64,000 nucleotides of DNA from Entomortierella parvispora (Eukaryota > Mortierellomycota > Mortierellomycetes > Mortierellales > Mortierellaceae), in contig OY752149.1 in assembly GCA_963573315.1 (NCBI GenBank), positions 1,984,001 through 2,048,000 on the forward strand, read 5' to 3'. The notes beneath the pieces were generated by a model. It saw only the letters and a list, made by a program, of their open reading frames with translations. It had not been told where the DNA came from and made no database searches. The position numbers and the translations under genes were made by a program. Below are positions 1-11,881 of the stretch, piece after piece; positions within the stretch are counted from its first letter, which is position 1; every line of letters starts with the position of its first letter.

Positions 1-2
1 AG

Positions 3-605
3 TGGAATCGGCAACTGGAAAAGCATCGCAACAACCTGATCAGCTACATTATTTTGCTTCGACTCGCTCCCTTCCCTCCAAACTGGTTCGTCAACATCTG
101 TTCGCCCCACTTGAGTGTCCCCCTCTGGCCCGAGTTCTTTATCGGCACCCTGATTGGAGTGACGGCACCCTCGGTGGTTCATGTCCAGGCTGGTATGGTC
201 CTAGAGAAGCTCGTTGAGGATCATTCGTCGGGCGTGAGTGTCTTTACGCTCAAAAATGTGCTCATGTTGGGAGCAGTAGCGTGTCTAGCAGCTTTGCCAG
301 TGTTGATTCGCTGGGTCCTGGCCAGATACGAGGCCAAAAAGGTCGGACTCTTGCCGGACCAGGACGATCATGGAGGTGAAGGCGAACAGGATGGACTCTT
401 GGCCAATGAAGAAACAACAAATGGGGAACCCTCCGCGACGGGCCATGAGGCACGACTATTGGAAGAAGGTCGACACCAGCAGGAACAGGATCCTATTATG
501 GAACCTCTGGATCCAACAGGACTCATCATCGCACCCGAGAATCAGCACATCAAGACAATGTTTAGACGGAGCTCATCTTACTCTTCAGTGTCTTCTACAA
601 AATAA
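3..605 (+). CDS. TMEM41-like VTT-domain membrane protein, C-terminal part
   Basis: This is the 3' end of a gene whose start lies outside the window. Reading frame 3 is open from the first bases to a TAA at 603-605. The first 60 or so residues match the VTT (SNARE-associated Golgi) family as seen in TMEM41A/B: a run with PFPPNWFVNI, then SPHLSVPLWPEFFIGTLIG and a PSVVHVQAG motif, which is the family's conserved re-entrant segment. A further hydrophobic helix follows (around VLMLGAVACLAALPVLI), and then an acidic, Gln-rich cytosolic tail of about 100 residues that ends in a Ser-rich stretch. Family members are ER lipid scramblases needed for autophagosome and lipid-droplet biology. The role here is inferred from the motif. 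The gene converges on the Sel1-repeat gene 105 bases away. Confidence 0.82.
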   Translation, partial: WNRQLEKHRNNLISYIILLRLAPFPPNWFVNICSPHLSVPLWPEFFIGTLIGVTAPSVVHVQAGMVLEKLVEDHSSGVSVFTLKNVLMLGAVACLAALPVLIRWVLARYEAKKVGLLPDQDDHGGEGEQDGLLANEETTNGEPSATGHEARLLEEGRHQQEQDPIMEPLDPTGLIIAPENQHIKTMFRRSSSYSSVSSTK

Positions 606-710
606 AAGCGATCAGGCTTCAGAGAATGATTAGGATCTTTTTTTTGTTTTCCCAAAGAAAAAGGTATTATTATTATGATTTTTTCCACTTTTTTGTTTTG
701 TTGGTAATGA

Positions 711-2733
711 CTACTTGAAGTTCATGCCGACGACCTGTCCTTGTACTGCTCTGATTTCCCAGGTAGTGGCCTCTTCTGGATCCTTGGGGGTGCCGAAACC
801 CGTCTTGTAACAGTTGACCAGATGGCCCATCGAGGGTATATCTCCTGCCTGAGCACCTCTCAGGAACCAACCAAAGGCCTCCTTGGCGTTCACGGCTACG
901 CCTTTCCCTTCCTTGTACATGATCGCCACACGACGCATTCCGATTGCATGACCTCTGGACGCTGCCGCCATCTGCCATTCAAAAGCCTCTGCCCAATCGT
1001 TCCTCTCATTGACCGCCATGGCCGCCAGGTTGATACAAGCCTCAGCCGAGTTGGCGTTATTATGAGCCCGCACAAACAATTCCCGGGCCTTTGCAGGGTC
1101 CTTGGAGCTTCCATTCTCGCCGTTGAGATAACAGACGCCCAAATCATAAGCGGCTTCCTCGTAATGATTCCTGAGCGCGTTCTCATACCAGGCAAACTTT
1201 TTCTTGTCGTCCTTTTGCACAAAATCGCCCTTCTTGTACATCATGCCCAGGTTGTACATGGCCTTGCCCGAGCCCAACTCCGCGCCCTTGTTGAACCATT
1301 CAAAGGCCATCTCCATGTTGGCGGTCACGCCCCTTCCATTGATATAAGAAAGCGCCAGAGCACAACAGGCATCCGCATGTCCATTGTTGGCTGCGGCCGT
1401 GAACCATTCCACAGCACCCTTCAGGTTCTGATTCGTGCCCCAACCATCTCTGTAACAGTATCCAATCTCGTTCTGCGCCACAGGGATCCCCAGTTGAGCT
1501 GCCTTCAACCACCATTCGAACGCCTTCTCCGGTGATTTGTTGGTTCCTTGTCCTTGAGAGTACATATTTCCAATGGTCGCCATTGCCTTTCCATTGCCCT
1601 TTTCCGCTATGTTTCCAATATAAATTCAATAAACGTAAAATGCGAAAAAATATGAGCAAAATAAAACTTTCCTCCTCACAAGTAGAACCTCGACAAGCAA
1701 AACACGAAAATAAAAGCAAGAGGCAAGACACCAAAAAGCTCTTACCAGCCTTCTCGTAGAAGTAAAAAGCCTGCTCAAAATCCACCACTTTGCCATACAT
1801 GCCATACTGATGGGCATTTCCCAGGCTCAACAAAGACTCTGGCCATCCAGCAGTCGCTGCTCTTTCCAGCCATTCCATCGCTTGAGCTGTATCCTTTGTA
1901 AATTCCGAGGGTGGTGCTACTTCCCCTGGCGTTGTCGATCCCGGTGCAGAGGATGATGGCGGGTTATTCAAACTCCTGGCGTACACATGCATGGCCTCTG
2001 GGTGTCCCTCCTGTGCCGACTGCGACAACCATTGCATGCCCACCTTCATATTCGCCTCCGTGCCTCGTCCGTTCATCAAGCAATCCGCGACCTTGAACTG
2101 GGCCAAAGACTTGTCAATCACATCAATCGAGCCCTCGACTGCCGTGGCGGCCGTCATCCACCACCCAAAGGCCTTTTCTGCATCCGCTGGAAACTCTGTG
2201 CCGGCGCCCGTGGTATAAAGCTCTGCTAACCGAATCGTGGATTTCGCATCCCCATTCTTGGCCGCCGTCTCCAACCACATGGAAGCACCTTCCGCCGTGG
2301 CCTGACAACCTTCACCCTTCATCAAACATTCACCGACTCGTCGAGTGGAAGGTGTATGGGAGGCATAAGCGGCCTTCAAGTAAAGATCAAAAGCAGCCTT
2401 CAAGTTCTTGGGGACCCCTGTCCCTCCTCGAGTGTAGAGTTCTGCAAGGCAAAACTGGGCCTCTAAATGACCCTTGTTGGCCGCGGCCAGGTACCAGTCT
2501 TCGGCGCCCTTGAGATTGGGGACGGTGCCGATGCCGTGTTCATAACAGTAAGCGGCGCGGAAGAGGGCATCGTTCTCGCCATTGTAGGCGGCTTTGGTGT
2601 ACCATTGCAATGCTTGGCCGGGGTTCTTGGACGAGCCCTCCTGTCCTTCTTCAAAGTATTTGCCGAGGAGGTACTGGGAGCGGGGATCCTCCCGCTGGGC
2701 CTTTTCCATGAGGCTAGTGAACAATGCGCTCAT
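711..2733 (-). CDS. Sel1-like repeat (SLR) protein
   Basis: Two exons, 2733-1746 and 1606-711, give about 627 residues. The intron begins GTAAGAG and ends ATAG. Joining in phase 1 restores a perfect repeat (YFYEKAAEKGNGKAMATIGN), which supports the model. Almost the whole protein is Sel1 repeats of about 36 residues, with the A...G...A...LG..Y..G.GV..N...A..W...AA..G pattern recognisable at least a dozen times. A low-complexity Ser/Pro linker (NNPPSSSAPGSTTPGE) sits in the middle. There is no signal peptide or membrane segment, so it is probably a soluble scaffold. Such repeats occur in ERAD adaptors and chitin-synthase regulators, but nothing here identifies a specific partner. The start is the first ATG of the frame, directly ahead of the first repeat. 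Confidence 0.85.
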
Positions 2734-3680
2734 TGTGGTTGTGGTGGGTCGTGAGATGATGGGAGTGAGGAAGTGAGCAAGGTACGAGAAGAGATGTGTG
2801 GTTCAAGCACGCGCGCACTGTGTCAGTGTGAATAACAATGAGTGTGTGTGTGTGTGTGTGTGTGTGAGATTGGTTTGTAATCCTGGGAACGGAATGGAAG
2901 GGAGGGAGAAAGGGGGGAAGATCGCTGGGGGAGGGAAGGAGGGTGATGAGGGGTGGTGGAGAGAAGGGAGCACAGTAGATGATGGCACGAGCGAGTAGAC
3001 GAGAGTAGAGGAGGGAAGGAAAAGAGCAAGACCGGGCTGAGGGGAGGAGAAGAGACGCAAGAAAAAGACAAGGCCCGCAAGGCGAAGCAGAGCGAATCTT
3101 GCGTTTGTGCAGGGCATCTCGTGTGCCTCTCTTGACGGAAACAGCTCTCTCACCCTGCACTCTGCCCTTTCCTCGCCTCCCTCTCCACCAATCACAGCCC
3201 CAGCGACATCAGTGGCGGATGCAGCAATGTCAATGTCAATCAAAATACACGTTCATAGTCAGCATCCTTTTGCCTGTTTCTCCTTGCTCTCGCTCATGGA
3301 CGTGGAATAAAATAGTTCATCAATCGGTTATCTCTCTTGCGTGAGGCAGGGTCGGCGACGAAGCAGAAGAGCTGCATCACACCCTATTCTTGAATGAATC
3401 CATTCCTTCCTTCCGTCTCAACAGAGCCATATTTACGTATTAGACCATAGTGCTGTTGACTGCGATACCGTCAAAAGATCCACTACTAACCCGAGGTTCG
3501 TCGAACATGTGGCTTTTGGACCATCACCCTTTGACCTTAGCTTTCTTTCCCCCTCCTCCATAGAAACATAAACACACACAGGGACTCCCTCTGTCAATTA
3601 TTCGCCTTGCTGATACTTGCACCATATGTGCAATGATTTTATTATGTTATTCCTTCCCTTGCTACCCCGTCCTACCCCTC
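2734..3680. other. Intergenic region upstream of the Sel1-repeat gene
   Basis: No gene is seen here. The half next to the Sel1 start is purine-rich on the plus strand (a CT-rich leader on the coding strand) and holds a GT microsatellite at about 2842-2866. The rest is the region between the Sel1 promoter and the 3' end of VPS11. Short open frames in it lack any recognisable similarity. Confidence 0.5.
2842..2866. repeat. (GT)n microsatellite
   Basis: An uninterrupted GT/TG dinucleotide run of about 25 bases, roughly 110 bases upstream of the Sel1-repeat start codon. Confidence 0.9.
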
Positions 3681-6600
3681 TCAGTTGTTGGAGTCGATCA
3701 ACTTCGCAAATGCCATCGTGTTGTTGCCAAAGTATTTTGCAATCACCTCGAATCCATCATCTGCGTCCTCGAGCTATATGTTGAAGAAAAAAAAAGGGGG
3801 GGGGGATGGTGAGTTTTCTATTTCACCCGTTCTTTTACGTAGTTCAGTTCAGAGTCTGTATCAGTCAAGCAAGAAATGCCTACCTCGGACAGAAACAGGT
3901 CGTGCTTCTCTGCATTGGTCTCTTGCATCCTGCGGATATCCGCCACCGTTCTCTGCTCAATCATACACTTTGGACACTCGCGGTCCGCAGAGTCTGCAAG
4001 ACAACGCTGATGGAACGAGTGTCGACACAAAAAGTGGACCGAGGGCAGGTCCAGCGATCCACCGCAGCTGCTGCACTTGGTCACCTGGAAGATACGTGCC
4101 GACGTCTTGAGATCTTCGATTTCGCGTCTCTTGTTTTCAGATTCCTGTCTGTAGCTCTGGATCTGCTTTTGATCCTCTGCACGCTCCTTCTTCTCTGCCT
4201 CAATCCTGCGTCCAATGTAGTTCTTGATCATACCAATCGTCGCAACAGACGTCTGACTGAGCGCCTGGACCACCTGCAATGGAGGCAACAAATCCTGCTG
4301 ATCAATATGGTCTAAAACCTTGAGCAGCTCGGGCGTCGCAGTCGTCAGGCGACCAGGCGACGAAGAAAAGTAGGACAAGGTCAATGGGTATAGAGACGGC
4401 TCCAAGGGTCTAATGGCATTGGAAAGGACGTCATGCGTCATGACGCGTTAGTCATCAGCTAATCGGTAGTGGGGCGTTGCACAGGTACAACAACCCTCGA
4501 ACTCTTACCCGTATTTGCGGAGACATTCAATCACTTTGGAGGTATCATCTCTGCCAATCCAGAGTCGCAAGATGTCCGTGTACATTTTCATCCGTTCGTA
4601 CAAGAACACGATTCCCTCGTCAAATTCTGCCAAATGGCAGAGGACCAGTGCGTGATTCATATCATAAGAAATGTCGGGATCGTTCAAGAGTCGAAGGCAT
4701 TTTTCCTTGTTGATATTCCTGTCTCTCATCTTTTTGTACAAGTCCGCCGCCCCCAATGTGGACTCCTTGCCAGTGTTGTTCTGAGCCAAGTACAGTTCAA
4801 AGAGTGTGTTCCATACTGCCTTGCGTTCTTCCATATCCTGATCGGATACTAATCCGCCTTTCCCCAGAGATGAACGGTCAACCGAGTCGTGTCCCTTCTT
4901 TGCTCCAGTGCTGGTATTCGTGCTGCCTATGCTGTTTGGCCGACCAGAGCCTGGATTTGTAGGAGATTTGACCGACGCTCCAGTCGTGGTCAGGTTCGCC
5001 TGTGTGGAAGGAGAAGGCCAACGGTTCGCAGAGACCTGCTCCAAGAAGGTGATTAGGTAGGATGGCAAGTCCACAAAAAGGCTCATGAAGGTCCTGGGTG
5101 AAGGTGGCGAATATTTTACAGGTTCGCCATGACCGCCTCGTGACTTTGATGGGAAAGCAGCTTGGCTGATAACTCTGGGGCTTGCAACGGCATTTAGCGA
5201 GGGGTTAGGTGAGCCGAGAGCTCCCCCGGAAGCAAACGGAAGATTGCTAAGACCTGGTTGGGCTCCAACAGGTGTCGCTGCTCCTGGAGTTGGTGAGGCT
5301 GAGCCGATTTTAACCAAAAACCCAGAGCAAAGATCCACAAGGAGCTGGGTCGTTTTTTCCGGAAGATGGGTCAACAGAATTTTGCCATATTTCTGCAGGT
5401 TTTTGTCCGCTTCTGCTGATCCTAAACGTCGCATGTACGCCAACGCTTTGTCGTAATTCTTGACGTCATCGATTTGAACTGTGAGATATCTACAGGCAAC
5501 AAAAGTATGTTGGGAGCTGCGTTTGAACAGTTTTGTTTGTGAGATAGACAATTATACTTACAGATCGTGCTGATCAAATTTCTCGGCCAAATACACGGCA
5601 TGTTCATAGTAGCCAGCCTGTCGACACACTTGAATGGCGGTTTCCAAATCAAACGTTAGATCAGAATCCGTCTAAATGAAAAATTTCGCGTCAGCTTGAG
5701 AGAACAATCATTACAATAAGGGGACACACCCGAGCAACAATTGTTTACCTTGATAAATTCATCCAAACGCTTCACATCCTTCAGTTTTGTGTAGCAATTC
5801 AATAGAAGAGTTGTATGATCGGCATTGGCTAGCCCGCTGGAATGCAATTCTTGAAGGTACGAAGTCAAGTTGTAGATCCGCTGAGCGTCAAGGAACTTTC
5901 GGATAACATAGGAAGGTTCGAGGCGACCAATCGTCCGTACGTATTGTCCCATCGCGCCATCGTAATCTCCCTTGGTGTACAAGTGGTCGCCATACTTCTT
6001 GATGATGTCGGAAATGCTGGCATTGTCGTATTTTTGGTTGTGAGCCAAGTTGATCGCCAAAAGATACATGTTCTTTTTAAAAAGAATGTCCAGCTTAACC
6101 GACGTCTCCATCTCATCAAGGCGATACACCTATATTCAAGAATTTCAAGAATTAGTCACACTGGTCAGTATGGAAGTACAAATGAGCGAAATCACTTTTG
6201 CAGGATCTGCTGCTCTCTCACCTTGCCACCATTCTCGATAATGTAGATGCTTCCCCACTCGCAAATCACGCTTCGAATGCCCTGCGAAAATGTAGCCTGA
6301 TACGCAGTAAATTTGTTGAGGGTGTCGATGATGGTGAGCCTCGTGGTGTCATTCGCAGATACAGCCGATGCATTCACTCCGAATTGCCGGGACGCAGCTG
6401 TGGTGATATTGGGTGGGGAAACAAGGACGAGGTACGACTTGTAGAATGAAATAAAGGTCTTGGGCCCTACAAAATAATCAGGGTTAGATTTGTCATGGAG
6501 AAGTGACTCCATGGCCAGGCTACTCCAGAAATCATCAAAAGGCCATACCATCAAAGGCATACGCAGGTCCACGTCCATCTGCACCGTAGAAGAAAATAGC

Positions 6601-7710
6601 TTCATCACGGGCAATGGCTAATTCTTGTGATGCCTCGTTCATGACGGCACAGCCAAGGCCTCCTCCTTGATCGTCGAGTGTCTACGCAGTAAAAAAAGAG
6701 AAAATCTTAGAGTCCTCTTCCTGGTCAACGGTGATTATAGACATTCCTAACAGCATGCAGTCTCTCATACCTGGGTATGTTTGGTAAATGTATTGTACAA
6801 AAGGACCTTTGAAGTTGTGGCGATAAACAACAATGCGCCCTTTTGCTGTTCCTTGAATCCCAGACCTGAAACGTTTTTAACGAGTTAGCCTGTCGTCTTT
6901 AAAAGTCAAGTACCCAGTGCCTGCTCCATGCCTACAACATTGATACCTGTTATGGGCTCGTCATTTTGATGTACAATCTTTTGTGCGGTGGTGCGCTCAC
7001 GCATCAAATCGCCGTTAATCAAGACGACGACTCCGTTAGCGAGACCGACTGCAATCTGTGACAAGTTCTCCAAAACTGCAAGTGCGGACACAGGGAACGC
7101 CTCTTTTGTCTGCTGAACACGAATCGATCTTTCCAGAGTTGGTCCTGCTTTGACTCTGTCGGGTTTGTCGAGATCCCACAGCTTAATGACTTGAACAGCA
7201 TTGTCCTCCTCCTACACGGAAAAAGAATTTCTTTAGCGTTACGTTCATAAGACAGCCAAACGCTACGGTACTACCTCTCAAGGTTGCTCTTACTCCAACA
7301 GTGACCAAGATATTGCGTTGACGGAGCTGCTTCATGTGGGTGATACGGCCACTCTCATATGCGAGAAAGGACTCGACCTTGAGGTTTTTGTCAATGATGT
7401 GCACGACACCTGACCGGTCTGCGACGACCATGTGTCCGCGACCACTAGTAGCTACATTGGACTCGATGGCCTAGACAGAGGGATGATGTTTCAAGGGCGT
7501 TAGATGCTGATGGCTGTTGATGGCTGCTGATGACTGCCGATGGTTGCTGCAGGGGTTTCCATGAACAAACACGCGGTTTTCTTGGACAATGTCGCTGGCT
7601 GCCAAGAGGAGACAGGGACACACCTGGAATATCTCTGGCGACTTTGTTGGGTCCTCGGGGTCCTTGAGCTCGACTTTGTCAAAGAAATTGAATTGGCGTT
7701 GCAGAGCCAT
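3681..7710 (-). CDS. VPS11: VPS11, HOPS/CORVET core subunit
   Basis: Eleven exons join in phase: 7710-7624, 7470-7294, 7211-6914, 6865-6771, 6681-6549, 6466-6222, 6129-5749, 5671-5562, 5489-4509, 4409-3884 and 3773-3681, giving about 1041 residues, normal for fungal Vps11. The N-terminal half is a beta-propeller (start MALQRQFNFFDK, later TLDDQGGGLGCAVM and FFYGADGRGPAYAF, which are typical of Vps11). The middle is a clathrin-heavy-chain-type alpha solenoid (AINLAHNQKYD, KYGDHLYTKGDYDGAM). The C-terminus has a RING-H2 domain at about residues 946-990 (CSSCGG, then C.H..H..C and CPKC), followed by a conserved tail ending near KYFGNNTMAF. Vps11 is shared by the CORVET and HOPS tethering complexes on endosomes and vacuoles. 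The junction before exon 10 was chosen because it restores KYGPLEPSLYP. An intronless Ser/Thr/Pro-rich insert lies at about residues 580-690. Confidence 0.93.
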
Positions 7711-7916
7711 GGTCTGCGGCAAGATAAGGGGTGAAGATGAATGGATGCAGACGTTGGGAGCGAGATTGGCGTGATGCAGACGTTGGGAGCGAGCTCGTGC
7801 ATGCATGCATGCGCAGGAGGGGAAAAAATGCGGTCTTCTCTCTCATCACGTGATAACTCGACCCACGCACAGCCTTCATTTTTCAAGTCGACTGGATCCC
7901 TTTTACTCACATCTGC
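7711..7916. promoter_or_regulatory. Shared divergent upstream region of VPS11 and the CS-like gene
   Basis: The two genes start about 206 bases apart on opposite strands. The interval holds two exact copies of a 20-base direct repeat at 7745-7764 and 7774-7793 (start-to-start spacing 29), followed by an alternating TGCATGCATGC run at about 7797-7812. A regulatory role is inferred from position only. Confidence 0.4.
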
Positions 7917-8579
7917 ATGCACATCGACACAGACAGCATGGATCCCTTCAAGATCCACCAGACCTCGCTGCATGCCGTCCTTGTCCTCGATACAGCGCGC
8001 ATTGACCCTGCTTCGGTAGCCACAGTGATCTCGCCCAGCAGGGACAGTGTTGTCGTCACGTTTGAGCAGCAACAGGATACCCACCACGAAGACTCCACCG
8101 CAACGACCAACACCGCCAGGGCGACAACACGACTCACACTCTGCCCATTGCTGACAATATCAAGCTGCTCAACACAGGAAGAGACCGCCCCAGTCGAACT
8201 ACTGGAAAACTGCAGCTTCTCTGTTTCGCCTGCCAACCTTGTCGTTCGTTTCACAAAGTCACGGCCAGTCGAGTGGCAGGCTCTCCAGATCGAACTGCAA
8301 CAGCGGCCATCCGGAGAAGACCCCCAGACTCATGGCAAAGTACACTTGGCCAAGTTTGCGACCGCTTCCAATGCCGGCACACTCCAAAAGGCGATCCAAC
8401 AAAGCCACCTCTGGCCTGGAATTGGTGAGTCGGATGCGCGGCCGCAGGCGGTCTGCAACGTCAAGGCAAAGAAAGTGCCTGGCGAGAACTCCATCCTGTT
8501 GACCGCCGAGCTGGTCTCGCGGAACGGGACAGGGCCACACCCTGCTGCATCTCTGTCAGCGGCTGGTCCAAAGTCATAG
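7917..8579 (+). CDS. Hypothetical protein with CS (CHORD/p23)-like fold signature
   Basis: An uninterrupted frame of 220 codons, or 213 if the second ATG at 7938 (MDPFKIHQTS) is used. I do not recognise an orthologue. The middle looks like a CS/p23 beta-sandwich: short strands alternate, a strand reading SVVVTFEQ comes first, and CSFSVSPANLVVRFTKSRPVEWQALQ matches the CS pattern of a strand, then K..P..W..L. CS proteins are HSP90 or dynein-related co-chaperones, but no specific function can be assigned. The frame is divergent from VPS11 with a 206-base gap and has a codon mix like the neighbours. The alternative is a chance frame; the conserved-looking pattern and the length argue against that. 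Confidence 0.5.
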   Translation: MHIDTDSMDPFKIHQTSLHAVLVLDTARIDPASVATVISPSRDSVVVTFEQQQDTHHEDSTATTNTARATTRLTLCPLLTISSCSTQEETAPVELLENCSFSVSPANLVVRFTKSRPVEWQALQIELQQRPSGEDPQTHGKVHLAKFATASNAGTLQKAIQQSHLWPGIGESDARPQAVCNVKAKKVPGENSILLTAELVSRNGTGPHPAASLSAAGPKS

Positions 8580-9069
8580 CCATAGTCATAACCGTAGATG
8601 ATGATAGAGACCATAAGTAATAAACCTCAATGCTGCAACGGGATGCCCAGAAATTGGCCGCTGCAAGAGTGCACCAAGAAGAGAAGGAGACAGATGGGCG
8701 GAGACGCGCCTCGGGGAGGGCAGTGGACGGACTGTGCACGCGGCTTGTTGTGGGGCAAGCCAGCGAAGGAAGGAAGCACCAGGGGCTAGCAAATAAAGAC
8801 CAGACGGCATCCACTCGGACTTGTCCCCGCGACACTCAAGGTTAATCGACATCCGGCCGCGTATATTTCAGCGACACGCTTTCTTTCTTGTTTTACTGTT
8901 CTCTGTACCCCCTCCGTCCTCGCTCCCTCCATTCCTTACCCTCTCCATCCATTCGCTCATCCCTCTGTCCACTCTCATTCCCCTTCCTCTCCCCCTCATC
9001 CTAGGCTGCACCTTCATCTCTCTCATCTTTACATCTCCGCCGTTCTTTTCTCCACAAGTTCCAAAAAAA
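8580..9069. other. Intergenic region and CT-rich leader of the acyl-CoA oxidase gene
   Basis: No gene is seen. Bases 8880-9060 are strongly pyrimidine-rich on the plus strand (repeated CTC, CCT and TTC), a common leader or core-promoter feature next to fungal start codons. The ATG at 9070 follows an A-run. Confidence 0.45.
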
Positions 9070-11881
9070 ATGCCTTCGGCTCCCAACCAGCAGCAGCTCG
9101 ATATCGCAGCCGAGCGTGCAAAGTGCACCTTCGACCCCGCCCAGTTGACGGCCCTCTTCTATGGTGGAGAAGAAAAGATGAAGCAGCTCAAGAAGATCGA
9201 GGCCATGGTGGACAGTGAGCCTGTCTTCAACCGCGACGATCGTTACTTTCTCGGACGAACCGAGGTACAAAAAAAGACATGCCAAAGCAACATCACGCTC
9301 CGTACTCCAAGCGGATTCATTCTTTTTCCTGACTGCTTGTTTCTATGAACTGTCGGCTACATAGCGATTCAAGCGCGCTTTGCCCATGGCTAAGCGTTAT
9401 GTCGAGCTCAGGAATGAACACGGCCTCACCCCCGAGGAGTGCGCTTTCATGAAAGCCTACATTGACGACTATATTCCTGTAGGTCGAACGAATTGACGTG
9501 CTCGCATCAGAGCTGTAGAGTAGAAAGTTTCTAACCTTTTTGTTCCTTCCTTCCTTCAGGTACATCTTCATGAGTGTACGTGTTGTCTTTACTGACCTGA
9601 TATGCCGAGGGAAAGAACAAAGAGTGCTGACCGTGAATCCACACAAATATCCCATATGCTAGCAATGTTCCTGCCTGTTCTCAAGGCACAAGCCAGTGAT
9701 GAACAACTGAAGGTCTGGGGCCCTCTTGCCGAGAACTATCACTACATTGGATGGCAAGTTGTTACTTTCTGCAGACAATGCTCAGAAAAAGAAAAAAATG
9801 TCAGAGTCCTGCAGCTCAAGTCTAACAAACAACTTTGTTGGCCTGCATGTTTGTACCCCCACAGCTACGCCCAGACAGAGCTCGGTCACGGATCTGCTCT
9901 CGGTCGACTCGAGACTACGGCAACGTTCGACGTCGAACGAGACCAGTGGATCATTGATTCTCCTACGCAATCATCTGCAAAGTTCTGGATTGGCACACTG
10001 GGCAAGACTGCCAACCATGCCATTGTCCAGGCCAAGCTCATCATCAACAACAAGGATTATGGCGCCCACCCGTTTCTGGTCCCTCTTCGATCTCTTAAGG
10101 ATCACATTCCTCTCCCAGGAATCATGATCAGGGACCAAGGACCAAAGCAGGGAGCTGTCTCCATGGACAATGGGTATGCTCGCTTTAACCACGTCCGTAT
10201 CCCTCGCGAGAATGTAAGCATAATGACACGACTCGGCGCCAGCTTACAGATATCAAACTGAGCCATTTGCTGACCCAGACACTCTCTGTTTACCTTGCAC
10301 CGTATTTTTTCAGATGTTGATGCGATTCTCGCAAGTCTCCAGAGAGGGTGTCTACTCAAAGCCTATCCACCCCAAGCTGGCGTACGGAGGCATGACAGCT
10401 GTTCGTACCACGTTGATTAACCACTCTGCTCTGTCCATGGCAAGAGGTATACAGCACAGCCCATCCACACCGTTTCTGCTCTTATCTTCATTCTCAGTTC
10501 AATACACTAACCCACAAATCGGCGCTTTCAACAGCTGTCACTATTGCCACCCGCTATTGCGCCGTCCGTCGTCAGGGTACGGTCGATCTCAAAACGGATC
10601 TGGAGACACAAGTACTGGATTACCCTTCTGTTCAATCTCGCATCCTTCCCTTGCTGTCGCATTCCTTTGCGACCATCTTTTCGGGCTATTGGATGAACGA
10701 TATGTACGCCCAATACAATTCTGACATCTCCAAGGGAGATACTTCCTTGTTGAAAGACGTTCATGTGTATTCTTCTGGACTTAAGTCCTACTGCACAAAG
10801 CTCGGCGCTGATGGTATTGAGGAAGCCAGGAGGTGTCTGGGAGGGCATGGATTCTCGCTCTTCTCAGGGATGATTGATTTCCATCGTCAGTTCCTGGCCA
10901 CGGTCACTTATGAGGGTGAGAATGCCCTTCTCACTGTAAGTCAGAACAATTGATACATCTACCAGATCCGGACATTGCCACAAAGTCTTTTGAACTCATA
11001 CCATTTCCATAATCGTATCTACATCTAGCAACAAGTCTCTCGCTACCTGCTCAAGCTTTACAAGGATGTTCTCCGCAACCCAAACATGCACTTGTCACCT
11101 CCTTCAAAGTATATCTCATCGCTTTACCATGAGAACTTGTTTGTGAGCCAGAAGTGTGAGGCTCGTTCGATCCGAGACCTTTACCGTCCAGAGATTATTC
11201 TCGCGGCTTTCCAACATCGCGCTGCCCGTTTGATCTTGGAGATGGCCAAAGCTGAAAAGTCTGGAGCGTCGTGGGCAGATCTCAACCTTGAGTGCATGCG
11301 TTTATCAAAGGTAAACACATCCTTTTTCCTATCACCGAAAAGCCCGCTCACAACTCTTTTCTGACCGTCTTTGTTCTTTCGTATATTAGGCCCATGTACA
11401 GTATATTATGATTGAAAACTTCCACATTGGTCTCGAAAAGCGCTTCAACCACTACCAGAACCCGACTCAGGAGCAACAGAGCCTGCTGGCAGCTGTCCGC
11501 TCAGTGTACGACCTTCATGTTTTCTACACCATGGAAACAGAACTGAGCGAGTTCCTTGAGGATGGTTATCTATCACCCGAGCAGGCTACCTGGGTCCGCC
11601 AAGGATTCAAGAACTCTCTGAAGGCCGTGAGACCAAATGCAGTGGGTTTCGCAGACTGCTTTGGATTCACGGACTCGTTCCTGAACAGTGCCTTGGGATC
11701 CTGGGACGGTAGGGCGTACGAGAGAATGGCAGAGATGACTGAAAGGGAACCTTTGAATAGCGAGGCCATGACTGACAAAAATGGAGTCATCTGGGGTTAT
11801 GAAGAGTATCTGAAGCCTTTGATCTACGGTAAGGCCGGGCTTTACAAGGCAAGGAACGTGATTGGCGACTCAAAGTTGTAA
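9070..11881 (+). CDS. Acyl-CoA oxidase, peroxisomal
   Basis: Nine exons: 9070-9264, 9365-9478, 9560-9575, 9663-9753, 9865-10213, 10314-10446, 10535-10935, 11029-11310 and 11390-11881, giving about 690 residues, normal for the family. The enzyme oxidises acyl-CoA to trans-2-enoyl-CoA with FAD and makes hydrogen peroxide, the first step of peroxisomal beta-oxidation. Diagnostic stretches are GCYAQTELGHGS (FAD-binding loop), NKDYGAHPFLVPLRS and VTYEGEN; the Glu of YEGEN near residue 425 is the family's catalytic base. The protein ends in SKL, a perfect PTS1 peroxisomal signal. Exon 3 is only 16 bases long, and the intron after exon 4 starts with GC (ATG|GCAAGT), which is needed to rebuild GCYAQ. 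An AATAAA sits about 50 bases past the stop. Confidence 0.93.

Noticed and set aside
741-1535. Long plus-strand frame opposite the Sel1-repeat gene
   Set aside because: It mirrors the Sel1 coding exon and has no domain of its own.
4411-4441. ATG at 4441 as the start of a separate RING protein
   Set aside because: Joining at the acceptor at 4410 instead gives a continuous VPS11 with a family-typical junction.
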